From assembly GCA_030849065.1 (NCBI GenBank), contig JASAON010001401.1, positions 1 through 21,210 on the forward strand: a stretch of 21,210 nucleotides of DNA, in the 5' to 3' direction. Shown here one piece after another: positions 1 to 8,120 of this stretch. This DNA is from Jaenimonas drosophilae. Taxonomy: Eukaryota; Euglenozoa; Kinetoplastea; Trypanosomatida; Trypanosomatidae. The notes beneath the pieces are model-generated. The model did not search any database. It had not been told where the DNA came from and saw nothing but the letters and a program-made list of their open reading frames with translations. The stretch's first letter is position 1. Each line of letters starts with the position of its first letter. A program made the position numbers and the translations under genes.

Positions 1-237
1 AACCTCACCTGGCTCATTGTGGTTGGTCACCTCATCATGCCACTCTTCCAGATTCCACTTGTCTTCTTCCTTCTGCCTCGTGTCCGCATCTGTGACGAGA
101 TTCCCGTTGATGACGACAAGAAGGAGGATCACAGCTCGAGTGAAGAGGCGCATGATGGCAGAGTCTCAGCCACTCACGACCCCCATGTGGAAGTTGCAGA
201 CCGTCAAACTGGAGAAGAGCGAGGAAGCATCAAGTGA
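1..237 (+). CDS. Folate/biopterin transporter (FBT/BT1 family), subgroup A, 3' end only
   Basis: This is the last 78 codons of a transporter gene that begins before the window; it reads in frame from base 1 to a TGA at 235-237. It covers the final membrane helix (hydrophobic stretch with HLIMPLFQIPLVFFLLP), the family-conserved RICDE right after it, and a hydrophilic acidic tail of about 45 residues. The first ~120 bases differ from bases 3116-3236 of the next complete copy at about four positions, all synonymous, so the two are recent duplicates or have been homogenised. The tails then diverge after VDDDK. The role is inferred from that copy: proton-linked uptake of folate or pterins is the usual activity of the family. 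Nothing can be said about the missing upstream part. Confidence 0.9.
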   Translation, partial: NLTWLIVVGHLIMPLFQIPLVFFLLPRVRICDEIPVDDDKKEDHSSSEEAHDGRVSATHDPHVEVADRQTGEERGSIK

Positions 238-321
238 GGGAGTGGCCTGGTGTGGGAAGAAGACCACATGAGGAGTCCCTGAACAACAGGCGGTTTGTTG
301 TGGTACAGGTGAGATGATTAA

Positions 322-348
322 GATTGACTACTACCGTCACAGTCAATC
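322..348 (+). promoter_or_regulatory. Perfect 8-bp inverted repeat in the 3' UTR
   Basis: GATTGACT (322-329) and AGTCAATC (341-348) are exact reverse complements around an 11-base loop, 85 bases after the stop codon of the first copy. Trypanosomatid gene expression is controlled largely through 3' UTRs, so an RNA hairpin here could matter. The position after the next complete copy has only a weaker 6-bp pair (3374-3379 with 3399-3404), so the structure is not clearly conserved. Confidence 0.35.
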
Positions 349-1028
349 GTATATCGTGGAATTACTCATGAAGGCGCACTGAAGCCTATGACTAGTCGTA
401 CCCCCCCCCGTCCCTTCAGCTCTTCCCACAACCCGACTTACTCCATTGTTTTTGTGTTGCCTACTTCTTTTGAACTTTTGTCACCTTCGTATGCTGCTGC
501 GTGGTTTTGCTTTTTTTGTTTGCCATGACTTCCCTTCTACGAAAGACGAGATTTGGCAGGTGGTGTTTTTTTTCTTGTGGGTTCTTATGTGTGGGTATCT
601 TTGTTTCTTGTGTGTTTTTTAGTGGTGTGTCATGGGCTTCAGCAAACGGCCGAGAGTGGCCCTCCGCTGCCCCCACCGACACTCAGGATTTGCTCAGCAG
701 GCGCCACTTCTTTAACCTCTCTACCAAGTTCCTTGAAGGTTTATGAGATAGGACAGTCCGTCGTCAGCATACCCCAAGACCTGTCCCAATACAAGCCTCT
801 TTTACTTTGGAACGCCCTTTTAATTCACCAGTGCTCTTTCATTATCGCTGAGGCTCAGCACCACGCGGGCACCAAGCTCCCCTTTTATTGTTTTGGCTCT
901 GAGCATCCCACCGCAAATGGAAGTGAAGCATGCACGAGACCTACTCACTACTGGTACCACAACGATGCACCAACGCCGCTCTCAATATATCACTTTCAGA
1001 CGTCGCTCTTTCTTCTAACCTTTCCCAT

Positions 1029-1194
1029 ACTGGCAACTATCATTTCCTCTCTTTCCCTCATGCTATCTTTCTCATTCAGTGGTACCACTGCACCCGTATG
1101 TTGTACATTTTCTACCTTAATCTCTACACCCGAAAAACTGTTTGGTGTGTGTCTTTCTTCGTGGAGGTCCTTGGATGAGCAACGTCTTACCCAC
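1029..1194 (+). repeat. Conserved intergenic block upstream of subgroup A gene, copy 1
   Basis: Three sub-blocks match the spacer before the third locus. Bases 1029-1066 match 4041-4078 at 36 of 38 positions, 1081-1096 match 4096-4111 at 15 of 16, and 1171-1194 match 4186-4209 at 23 of 24. The first contains a pyrimidine-rich run (CATTTCCTCTCTTTCCCTC). This shows that the tandem repeat unit includes spacer as well as gene, with a period of about 3.0 kb between these blocks. Confidence 0.8.
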
Positions 1195-1315
1195 CCTACT
1201 CTTTCTTCCCTCGATGGTGAACTTCCACGCAGCCCTATACAACCGCAACAGTCTTACCAATGAAACACCCTGGACATCCCCTCTCCACTGAAAACCCACC
1301 TACATACGCAACGCC

Positions 1316-1345
1316 CTCAATCTTCTCTGATTCTCATTCTTGTAG
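1316..1345 (+). promoter_or_regulatory. Candidate polypyrimidine tract and spliced-leader acceptor for the 1424 gene
   Basis: A pyrimidine-rich stretch ends at TTGTAG, with the AG at 1344-1345. This would give a 78-base 5' UTR containing no ATG before 1424, so the first ATG of the mature mRNA would be the family start. The placement follows the usual trypanosomatid rule of the first AG after a tract; no transcript data support it. Confidence 0.5.
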
Positions 1346-1423
1346 ACAAGACACGAAGTTGCCACATCTACATAAGAAGCACACAATTACACGCACACCA
1401 TCTATCTCCACCGTACACACTAC

Positions 1424-3349
1424 ATGCACCACGTCCACAGTGATGACATGGAGGGACTTGGGGTACCTCCAGTCACCATCACACCTACATACACCGCCAA
1501 AGAAATCGTGGAACCACGTCATGTACACCCCGACAGTCAGAAGATGTATCAAGCGTGTGGGGGTAAGCTCGCCTGGACACGCTACATCCCCATCTTTGGC
1601 CGTGCCATTGAGTGCTACGGGCCATGGTTCATGTTTACCCTTGACTTCACTGGGTTCCTCAACAAAGGACTGGGCTATTACATTCTTCAAGCAGCCGCCC
1701 AGCCCATGTTCATGAACCGGTACAAGTGCTCAGCCATGGAATTCCAACGGTACAACAGCGTCAGCTGGATGGGTTGGTCCATTAAGCCCCTCACCGCTAT
1801 CACTTCTGACAGTGTTGCTGTGTTTGGCTACACAAAGAGGTGGTACTTGACGGTATCTAGTATTCTTGCTGGTGTTTGCAGTGTCATCTACGCATCACTG
1901 TCTCCCAGCCATGCCAGTGCACCCGTTGCTGCCGCCTTTGCCTTCCTTGCAGGCTACGGACAAGCCAACCTGGACATCTTGTCTGAAGGTCTGTACAGCC
2001 GTTTGATGCGTCGCTACCCAGATGCCGGACCTGTACTCATTTCTTCACTTTGGTGGGTACTGAGCATGGCTGGCATCATCTCCTCCTTCATCCAAGGTCC
2101 CCTCTCCGATGGTGGCTTGGAGCATGTTGGTGTGTATGTGGCAGGAGCATGCTTGTTCCTTGCAGTACCCTTTTTTGTTGTGAACTGGTTTGGTGAGCTG
2201 ACCAACCGTGAGGAGCGCCTTGCAGATTACCACGCCCACCAAAAAGAAGCCGCTGAAAGGGAACTCCCTAGCACGCCATCCAGTAAATCAAAGAGTGCCT
2301 TGTCTTTCCCTGATGAGAAGCCTCACGTCCATGAACCAGATGATGATGAGCTCAACGTCTACAGCTACTGTGGTGGAGCAATCCAATACAACTCTGAGAT
2401 GTTGCAAAAGAACTTCCGGATGAGTGTGTACGCAATTGTCATGTCCATTGCCGTGGTGGCAACTGCCATTGTCACCATCAATGGCAACAGGTGGGCCATT
2501 CTGTCCGTATGTGCAAGTGTTTCAGTACTCCTATGTGCCATGGGCTTCTGGGCCCTTCCGTTGATTGTGGCAAAGGCAAACGTTTACAAGTTCCTCAACA
2601 AGATGTTGTACGTGCAGATTGCTGGTCCAGTCACGACCTTCTTTGTGGCAACCTCAGATCAGTACCCAGATGGCCCTAACTTCTCATACTTCTTCTTCAA
2701 CACGACTTCGTCCGTCATTGGCTTCGTGGCAGCAGTTGTGGGTGTGTCCATGTTCCCCTACATCTTTGCCAAGCGCAGTTATCAGCTCACACAAATTGTC
2801 ACAACGTGCCTCATTGTGCTTGGCTCCATCTTTGATGTGTTCATTGTGGAGCGCTGGAACATTGCCGTTGGTATTCCTGACCACTGGGCCTACATTTGTG
2901 GTGATGCCATCATCTACCAGATTGCGTACATGTTGGCATGGATGCCCATGACCATTCTTATTGCTCAGCTCTGCCCTCGTGGATCAGAGAGCACTGTGTA
3001 CGCGTTGTTGGCGGGATTGGCGAACCTGGGTCAGACCATGGCGCAGCAGATTGGTACCCTGCTGATGAGCTTTGTGTGGCCCGTCAACACCACAGACATA
3101 CCCTACGACTTCAGCAACCTCACCTGGCTCATTGTGGTTGGCCATCTCATCATGCCACTCTTCCAGATTCCACTTGTCTTCTTCCTTCTGCCACGTGTCC
3201 GTATCTGTGACGAGATTCCCGTTGATGACGACAAGAATGAAGATTGCAGCCCAAGTGAAGATGTTCAGCGTGACACTGGCGCCGCTTTATCCACTCATGA
3301 TCCCATTGTGGAGGGTACACGCAGGCAAAGTGCGTCACAGAGCAAATGA
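1424..3349 (+). CDS. Folate/biopterin transporter (FBT/BT1 family), subgroup A, complete, 641 aa
   Basis: An intact membrane carrier, likely for folates or unconjugated pterins, in the plasma or flagellar-pocket membrane. A cytosolic N-terminus (1-65) is followed by a first helix half of about six segments (roughly 68-92, 113-135, 140-160, 166-185, 203-223, 235-255), a hydrophilic central loop (256-330), and about six more segments to residue 590. Conserved motifs are GWSIKP at 117-122, GYTKRW at 135-140, GQANLDILSEG at 179-189, PLSDGG at 226-231, GIPDHW at 483-488 and LCPRGSES at 516-523. The loop ends in an acidic stretch (EPDDDEL, 304-310) and YCGGAIQYNSE. The start at 1424 is chosen because the damaged neighbour begins with an alignable M..V...DMEGLG; M9 is the alternative. 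Length fits the family. Substrate is not predictable from sequence. Confidence 0.93.
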   Translation: MHHVHSDDMEGLGVPPVTITPTYTAKEIVEPRHVHPDSQKMYQACGGKLAWTRYIPIFGRAIECYGPWFMFTLDFTGFLNKGLGYYILQAAAQPMFMNRYKCSAMEFQRYNSVSWMGWSIKPLTAITSDSVAVFGYTKRWYLTVSSILAGVCSVIYASLSPSHASAPVAAAFAFLAGYGQANLDILSEGLYSRLMRRYPDAGPVLISSLWWVLSMAGIISSFIQGPLSDGGLEHVGVYVAGACLFLAVPFFVVNWFGELTNREERLADYHAHQKEAAERELPSTPSSKSKSALSFPDEKPHVHEPDDDELNVYSYCGGAIQYNSEMLQKNFRMSVYAIVMSIAVVATAIVTINGNRWAILSVCASVSVLLCAMGFWALPLIVAKANVYKFLNKMLYVQIAGPVTTFFVATSDQYPDGPNFSYFFFNTTSSVIGFVAAVVGVSMFPYIFAKRSYQLTQIVTTCLIVLGSIFDVFIVERWNIAVGIPDHWAYICGDAIIYQIAYMLAWMPMTILIAQLCPRGSESTVYALLAGLANLGQTMAQQIGTLLMSFVWPVNTTDIPYDFSNLTWLIVVGHLIMPLFQIPLVFFLLPRVRICDEIPVDDDKNEDCSPSEDVQRDTGAALSTHDPIVEGTRRQSASQSK

Positions 3350-4040
3350 TAGGCATGGTGTTCTGGTCGTTGGACGGTTATTTTCATCGTGAAGTACGAA
3401 CCGTTATATGAGTGACTACATGACAACACTTCGCGCCACACAACATCGAACCTCCTCACTCCCAACGCCCTTATTGACCGTTCTCCTACTTTTACATTTC
3501 CTGTGTGCTTGAGCCTCCTTTGTTGTGTTATGTTGGTATACGTCTATGGGCTTTTTGTGGATCGTGGCCTCTTATTATCCACGAGTCTTGACTCAGTCGT
3601 TTGTTTCTTCATGTTTTGTGTCGTTTTATCGTGTCATGTGCTACGTGTCCTTTTTTTTTTTGGTGAGTGCGGCCTGGTGGGTCATTCATGTGGATGTGTT
3701 CGCATCTTGCGCGACATGTTGGTATGTGGCGCTGCAACACAGCACGACAGCTGTCCTCTTTCAGTGCGCTCGAGCAGTTTTAACTTGTGATGTTGAGTAC
3801 TTGGCTCTCCTTTGTTCTCCCCAGTCCCGACCTTCACCTTTTCTGACACCATTTCTTAGCTTCGGCAGTTGACTTCACCACCACAGAACGCAGCAGGCTC
3901 CCCTTTTCTTATGGTACGCACACCAAGCAAGTGGTACGTGGGGAACATGTGAGTCCCCGGTCGCTGCCACCGCAGAGTGCAAAAATCTCTGATCTCAACA
4001 ATAAATTTTCTAAGTTCGCTGTTTCGTCTTCCTTTTCCAC

Positions 4041-4209
4041 ACTGGCAACTGTCATTTCCTCTCTTTCCCTCATGTTATGTGTGGTCTCATTAAATGGTGC
4101 CACTGCACCCGCGTTGTCATGATCGTACTTTCCTGGGCGCGCACACACCACATCGACGTGTGTGTTTGTAGCGTAAAGGTATATATTGGATGAGCCACGT
4201 CTTACCCAC
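4041..4209 (+). repeat. Conserved intergenic block upstream of subgroup A gene, copy 2
   Basis: Partner of 1029-1194. The three sub-blocks (4041-4078, 4096-4111, 4186-4209) keep order and nearly the same spacing. From the last sub-block to the start codon the distance is 382 bases here against 230 before the 1424 gene, so about 150 bases were inserted here or lost there. Confidence 0.8.
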
Positions 4210-4500
4210 TCTTCTTTTTCGTGCTTCTTTGTTGTGTTCTATTTCCTTACTCCCCCATTGTGTCTACTCATTGTGTTTGTACCACCCGTGTTTTGTATGC
4301 TCTTTTTCCATCCACACCGCATGGACGCGAGTGTGTCTCAACGTGAAGCTACCTCATTGAGTATTTCGAGCGTACCTCTATACTTGTTTCTTTCATTTAC
4401 ACACTCCACGAAACCACGGCGTCGCTTAGTGATTGGCTGCACCCCACAGCATCAGTGTACATCCACTTCCATTACATGGGACAGAAGCAGCACAATACGC

Positions 4501-4535
4501 ACATTTTTCTCTTTCCTTCACCTCTTTCGGTTTAG
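4501..4535 (+). promoter_or_regulatory. Candidate polypyrimidine tract and spliced-leader acceptor for the 4591 gene
   Basis: A strong pyrimidine run (TTTTTCTCTTTCCTTCACCTCTTTC) leads to the AG at 4534-4535, giving a 55-base leader without ATG before 4591. Weaker alternatives are the AGs at 4547-4548 and 4573-4574. An acceptor at any of these would remove the in-frame upstream ATGs at 4297 and 4321 from the mRNA. Confidence 0.55.
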
Positions 4536-4590
4536 TTGTTTCTACAAGACCAAAGAATTGTCACATTTTCGCAGCTCAAAAACAGAGTTC

Positions 4591-5604
4591 ATGCAACCAG
4601 TACAAGACATTGACATGGAGGGGCTCGGACTCCCGTCCGTCGCTCCCACCCCTGCACACACAGCCAAAGAGGTCGTCGAGCCACGACACGTACACCCCGA
4701 CAGTCAGAAGATGTACCAAATGTGTGGCGGTAAGCTCGCNAAGATGTACCAAATGTGTGGGGGTAAGCTCGCCTGGACACGCTACATCCCCATCTTTGGC
4801 CGTGCCGTTGAGTGCTACGGTCCATGGTTCATCTTCACCCTTGACTTCACCGAGTTCCTCAGCAAAGGACTGGGCTATTACATCCTTCAAGCAGCTGGAC
4901 AGCCCATGTTCATGAACCGGTACAAGTGCTCAGCCATGGAGTTCCAACGCTATAACAGCGTCAGCTGGATGGGTTGGTCCATCAAGCCATTGACCGCCGT
5001 GGTTTCTGACAGTGTTGCTGTGCTTGGCTACACAAAGAGGTGGTACTTGACGGTATCCAGTGTTCTTGCTGGAGTGTGCTGCTTCCTCTACGCTTCCCTC
5101 CCAAAAACTCACAGCAGTGCACCCGCTGCTGCTGTCTTTGCCTTCCTTGCGGGCTATGGACAAGCCAACCTGGACATTCTGTCTGAAGGTCTGTACAGCC
5201 GTTTGATGCGCCGCCATCCTGATGCCGGGCCTGTGCTCATTTCTTCACTTTGGTGGATTCTGAGCATGGCTGGCATCATCTCCTCCTTCATTCAAGGTCC
5301 CCTCTCCGATGGTGGGATCGAGCATGTTGGTGTGTATGTGGCAGGAGCTTGCATGTTTGTTGCAGTACCCTTCTTCGTCCTGAACTGGTTTGGTGAGCTG
5401 ACCAACCGTGAGGAGCGCCTCGCTGATTATCATGCCCATCATCAAGGAGTCGTTGATGGAGAGCTCGCGAGCTCCACATCGAGTGGAGAAGCGAAGAATG
5501 CCTTGTGCCTCCCTGATGAGAAGCCTCACGTCCATGAACCAGATGATGATGAGCTCAACATCTACAGCTACTGTGGTGGAGCAATCCAATACAACTCTGA
5601 GATG
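4591..5604 (+). CDS. Folate/biopterin transporter, subgroup A, 5' part of a copy broken at an assembly join
   Basis: The N-terminal half of a subgroup A carrier: start MQPVQDIDMEGLG, the first six membrane segments, the central loop and the YCGGAIQYNSEM motif before helix 7, where it stops at the N at 5605. It matches the complete copy at 1424 closely outside the loop. The loop differs (HHQGVVDGELASS in place of HQKEAAERELPST). Codons 40-50 duplicate codons 51-60 around the N at 4740, an 11-codon insertion that keeps the frame but has no counterpart in any other copy. After 5605 the reading frame changes and an earlier part of the protein starts again. I infer an intact gene in the organism whose 3' half is missing from this assembly. 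A truly truncated gene is the less likely alternative. Confidence 0.85.
4708..4772 (+). repeat. 32-bp direct duplication around an N, likely unmerged contig ends
   Basis: Bases 4708-4739 and 4741-4772 are the same 32-base sequence with one difference (C at 4727-4729 region against G in the second copy), separated only by the N at 4740. Both encode KMYQMCGGKL. Other copies have this peptide once. Two contig ends that overlap but were joined by a single N would give exactly this pattern. Confidence 0.85.
4740..4740. other. Single N, contig join inside a transporter gene
   Basis: An ambiguous base sits exactly between two copies of a 32-base sequence. It is best read as a placeholder gap and not as a base call. 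Confidence 0.85.
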
Positions 5605-5980
5605 NGGACCCGTACTCATTTCTTCACTTTGGTGGGTACTGAGCATGGCTGGCATCGTCTCCTCCTTCATCCAAGGTCCCCTCTCCGATGGTGGCTTGGA
5701 GCATGTTGGTGTGTATGTGGCAGGAGCATGCTTGTTCCTTGCGGTACCCTTCTTTATTATTAACTGGTTTGGTGAGCTGACCAACCGTGAGGAACGTACT
5801 GCAGACTACCACGCCCATCACCACGAACTTGCGGAGGAGTTGTGCAGCACGTCCTGTGCAGTGGCAAGCAGTGCAGATCTGTGTTTCAGTGAGGAACACC
5901 ATCGGGTGCACGAGCCAGATGATGATGAACTCCGCATCTCCAGCTACTGTGGTGGAGCAATCCAATACAACTCTGAAATG
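5227..5980 (+). repeat. Repeated gene segment either side of the N at 5605 (two paralogues joined)
   Basis: Bases 5227-5604 (126 codons) and 5606-5980 (125 codons) encode the same protein region, from GPVLISSLWW to AIQYNSEM. They sit back to back with only one N between, in different reading frames. They are not identical: the second is closer to the complete copy at 1424 at the start of the segment, and the two central loops differ at most positions. They therefore come from two separate genes and not from one over-extended contig. Confidence 0.9.
5605..5605. other. Single N, contig join between two paralogues (gap of unknown size)
   Basis: The protein alignment jumps back about 125 codons across this base and the frame shifts. 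Left and right sides belong to different subgroup A copies. At least the 3' half of one gene, a spacer and the 5' half of another are expected to be missing, about 3 kb if one repeat unit is typical. Confidence 0.85.
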
Positions 5981-6955
5981 CTCACCACAAAGCTGCGACT
6001 GACACTGTACGCCGTGGCTATGTCGATCGGCGTCGTGGCGACCGTCATCGCCACCATCAATGGCAACACCTGGGCCATCCTGTCCGTATGTGTGAGTGTT
6101 TCAGTACTGATGTGTGCCATGGGCTTCTGGGCTCTTCCCTTTGTGGTTGCCAAGGCAAACGTCTTCTCCTTCCTCAACAAGATGTTGTACGTACAGATTA
6201 CGGGCCCAGTCACGACCTTCTTTGTGGCAACCGCAAAGGAGTTTCCCGGTGGCCCCAACTTTTCGTACTTCTTCTTCAATACGACGTCGGCTGTGATTGG
6301 CTTTGTTGCGGCAGTTGTGGGTGTCTCCATGTTTCCATTCATCTTTGCCAAGCGCAGCTACAGGCTTGCCTTGATTGTCACAACATGTTTCATTGTTCTT
6401 GGCTCCATTTTTGATGTGTTCATTGTGAAACGCTGGAACAAGGATATTGGCATTCCTGACCACTGGGCCTACATTTGTGGTGATGCCATCGTCTACCAGA
6501 TTGCGTACATGTTGGCATGGATGCCATTGGTTGTTCTGATTGCCCAGCTGTGCCCTCGTGGTTCAGAGAGCACTGTCTATGCGTTGTTGGCGGGCTTCTC
6601 CAACCTGGGTCAGATCATTGCAGCCGAGATTGGTACTCTGCTGATGGACTTTGTGTGGCCCATCAACACCACGGACATACCCTACGACTTCAGCAACCTT
6701 CCATGGCTCATCATTGTGAGTCATCTCATTCTGCCTCTGTTCCAGATTCCACTTGTCTTCTTCCTCCTGCCCGACGCACGCATTTGTGATGAGATTGACG
6801 AAGATGGTGGTGTCGTGGACAAGGAGGCATCGGGGGGGGCCAAGGACCCCACGGAGCCATCGTCCACCAATAATGCGGAGGAAGAGGAATGTTTGCACGC
6901 AGTGGAGCAATCGGGAAAGTCCGTGGAGTTGGCAGATCGCTTCAGGAGAGAGTAG
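5606..6955 (+). CDS. Folate/biopterin transporter, subgroup A, 3' part of a different copy, start missing
   Basis: An open frame of 449 residues from GPVLISS (helix 5) to a TAG at 6953-6955, with no start of its own. It holds helices 5-6, a central loop unlike the piece before it (HHHELAEELCSTSCAVASS), the acidic EPDDDEL, YCGGAIQYNSEM, helices 7-12 with GIPDHW and LCPRGSES, and a 60-residue tail. The body is subgroup A (FSYFFFNTTS, FQIPLVFFLLP), but AAEIGTLLMD, SHLILPL and DEDGGVV near the end resemble the subgroup B gene that follows. A G8 run at 6832-6839 in the tail is a weak point for sequencing errors. Most likely an intact gene in the organism whose 5' half was lost in assembly. Confidence 0.88.
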   Translation, partial: GPVLISSLWWVLSMAGIVSSFIQGPLSDGGLEHVGVYVAGACLFLAVPFFIINWFGELTNREERTADYHAHHHELAEELCSTSCAVASSADLCFSEEHHRVHEPDDDELRISSYCGGAIQYNSEMLTTKLRLTLYAVAMSIGVVATVIATINGNTWAILSVCVSVSVLMCAMGFWALPFVVAKANVFSFLNKMLYVQITGPVTTFFVATAKEFPGGPNFSYFFFNTTSAVIGFVAAVVGVSMFPFIFAKRSYRLALIVTTCFIVLGSIFDVFIVKRWNKDIGIPDHWAYICGDAIVYQIAYMLAWMPLVVLIAQLCPRGSESTVYALLAGFSNLGQIIAAEIGTLLMDFVWPINTTDIPYDFSNLPWLIIVSHLILPLFQIPLVFFLLPDARICDEIDEDGGVVDKEASGGAKDPTEPSSTNNAEEEECLHAVEQSGKSVELADRFRRE

Positions 6956-8120
6956 CCAGCGGGGGTGTGGTCGCGAAGATGGGCATGTGCGTGCCACTTT
7001 CTGTTACTTTTGCTTGACTTGGGTAAGGCTTGGCACAGCTGACTTCGTTGACTATTGGCATTTATTATGTCAGTCTTGTTTACTGTTACTCAAGGATTCT
7101 TGTTGCTGGGGAAGAGAATGGGGAAATTGACGTTCTGTTTCTTGCTTCTCTACACTTATGACGGATGATGCTTTGTTGTCTTCGCTGTGGGCGGTGATGG
7201 TGAAGGCGTGCTTGGCGTGGGACAAGCGAAGTGCTTCCGCATTCTCCAACGTGCTGCATGCAACTTCATCTTCGCTACGATGCGACGTTCACACTCATCC
7301 TTTGTCTCGTCTGTTATCTTTTTTTTTCTGCTCCACTTCATCTTTATGATGCGAAACGACACTTCGAAGAACCTTCCGTGTGGGTTGCTTTGGGAGATTC
7401 ATACGCACAACAAGACACAAGTTGGAAACGCCTTACTCATCCTCTCTTAATGACCGTGCGCACATTCATATATATGTACACGCTCAAAATGCTTTAAACT
7501 TTGTTTTGAATAATGGAAACAAAAAAAACGCGTTTTATACATGTATCTTTGTGTTGCTTGTTGTGTTGGTGGATGGATTCTCACCTAATACGATAATCTC
7601 ACTTACTACCAGTGTGGAACCACGAATACGTTATATCCCGAACTGCTTACAAATTAAAACGTTCTCTTGTAATCTTGTCGTGTCCGACGTTTTGCAATGG
7701 GTCTCTGGTGCAAGGACGACGACTTCCTTTCTTACATCACCTTGAATGTATCAATGACCATTTGGTTGATGCATGCATTGACTCAGTACACTTGCATTCA
7801 TGGACATCTGTTGCCTGATACATCCATCATCTTATCTTCACGCATTGTTCGTAGTTTTTTTTCACTCCCTCTCACCCATAATATAAGAAACATCAACGCA
7901 AGGGACCGTCAACAATCATTCATCTGTGTACGCCCTACTCTCCTCACGCAAAACCACAGAACATCTCTGCGCGGCTCACTGTCTTTATAGACACGCTGTT
8001 CCGTTTTGTGTGTACGTGTACTACTACACTTCATCATCATCACCCAGAATCATCATTTGGGTTTCCACCATTGTGCTCACGTGACTCTGTACACCACATC
8101 AACAAAGCTTCCGCTGAGCC
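6956..8120. other. Spacer at the border between subgroups A and B
   Basis: This 1.17 kb separates the last subgroup A gene from the first subgroup B gene. I see T-rich segments and scattered short open frames with no resemblance to known proteins. The conserved block found before the other subgroup A genes is not recognisable here, apart from a weak similarity near 7420-7447. No gene is called. Confidence 0.7.
7853..7887 (+). promoter_or_regulatory. Candidate polypyrimidine tract and spliced-leader acceptor for the 8121 gene
   Basis: T8 followed by CACTCCCTCTCACCC (7855-7877) leads to an AG at 7886-7887. The leader would be 233 bases, with no ATG before 8121. A nearer but weaker option is the AG at 8046-8047. 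Either choice makes 8121 the first ATG. Confidence 0.4.

Larger units (their letters stand above)
238..1423. other. Spacer between first and second transporter copies
   Basis: This 1.2 kb holds the 3' UTR of the upstream copy, the spacer, and the 5' UTR of the next copy. It contains a hairpin (322-348), a C9 run (401-409), T-rich segments around 500-620, and a block at 1029-1194 that recurs before the third locus. A long open frame at about 553-1263 has no ATG near its beginning, is T/C-rich low-complexity in translation and resembles no family I know, so I do not call it a gene. Confidence 0.75.
3350..4590. other. Spacer between second copy and damaged third locus
   Basis: This 1.24 kb is T-rich, with a run of ten or more T at about 3650-3660, and contains the second copy of the conserved intergenic block (4041-4209). 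From 4186 to 4590 there is no stop in frame with the downstream gene, and in-frame ATGs occur at 4297 and 4321. The translation is low-complexity F/S/L-rich and has no counterpart before the other copies, so I treat it as chance. No other gene is visible. Confidence 0.75.

Noticed and set aside
553..1263. A 236-codon open frame in the first spacer
   Set aside because: It opens at TTG, has no early ATG, and its translation is low-complexity. It overlaps the conserved spacer block, whose second copy does not keep the frame.
4186..4590. In-frame extension of the 4591 gene, with ATGs at 4297 and 4321
   Set aside because: The predicted splice acceptor lies downstream at 4534-4535, the other copies have no such extension, and the sequence is T/C-rich spacer.
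4591..6955. A genuine fusion gene or frameshifted pseudogene
   Set aside because: Ns lie at both anomalies, and both flanking pieces are intact and well conserved, which fits assembly joins better than decay.
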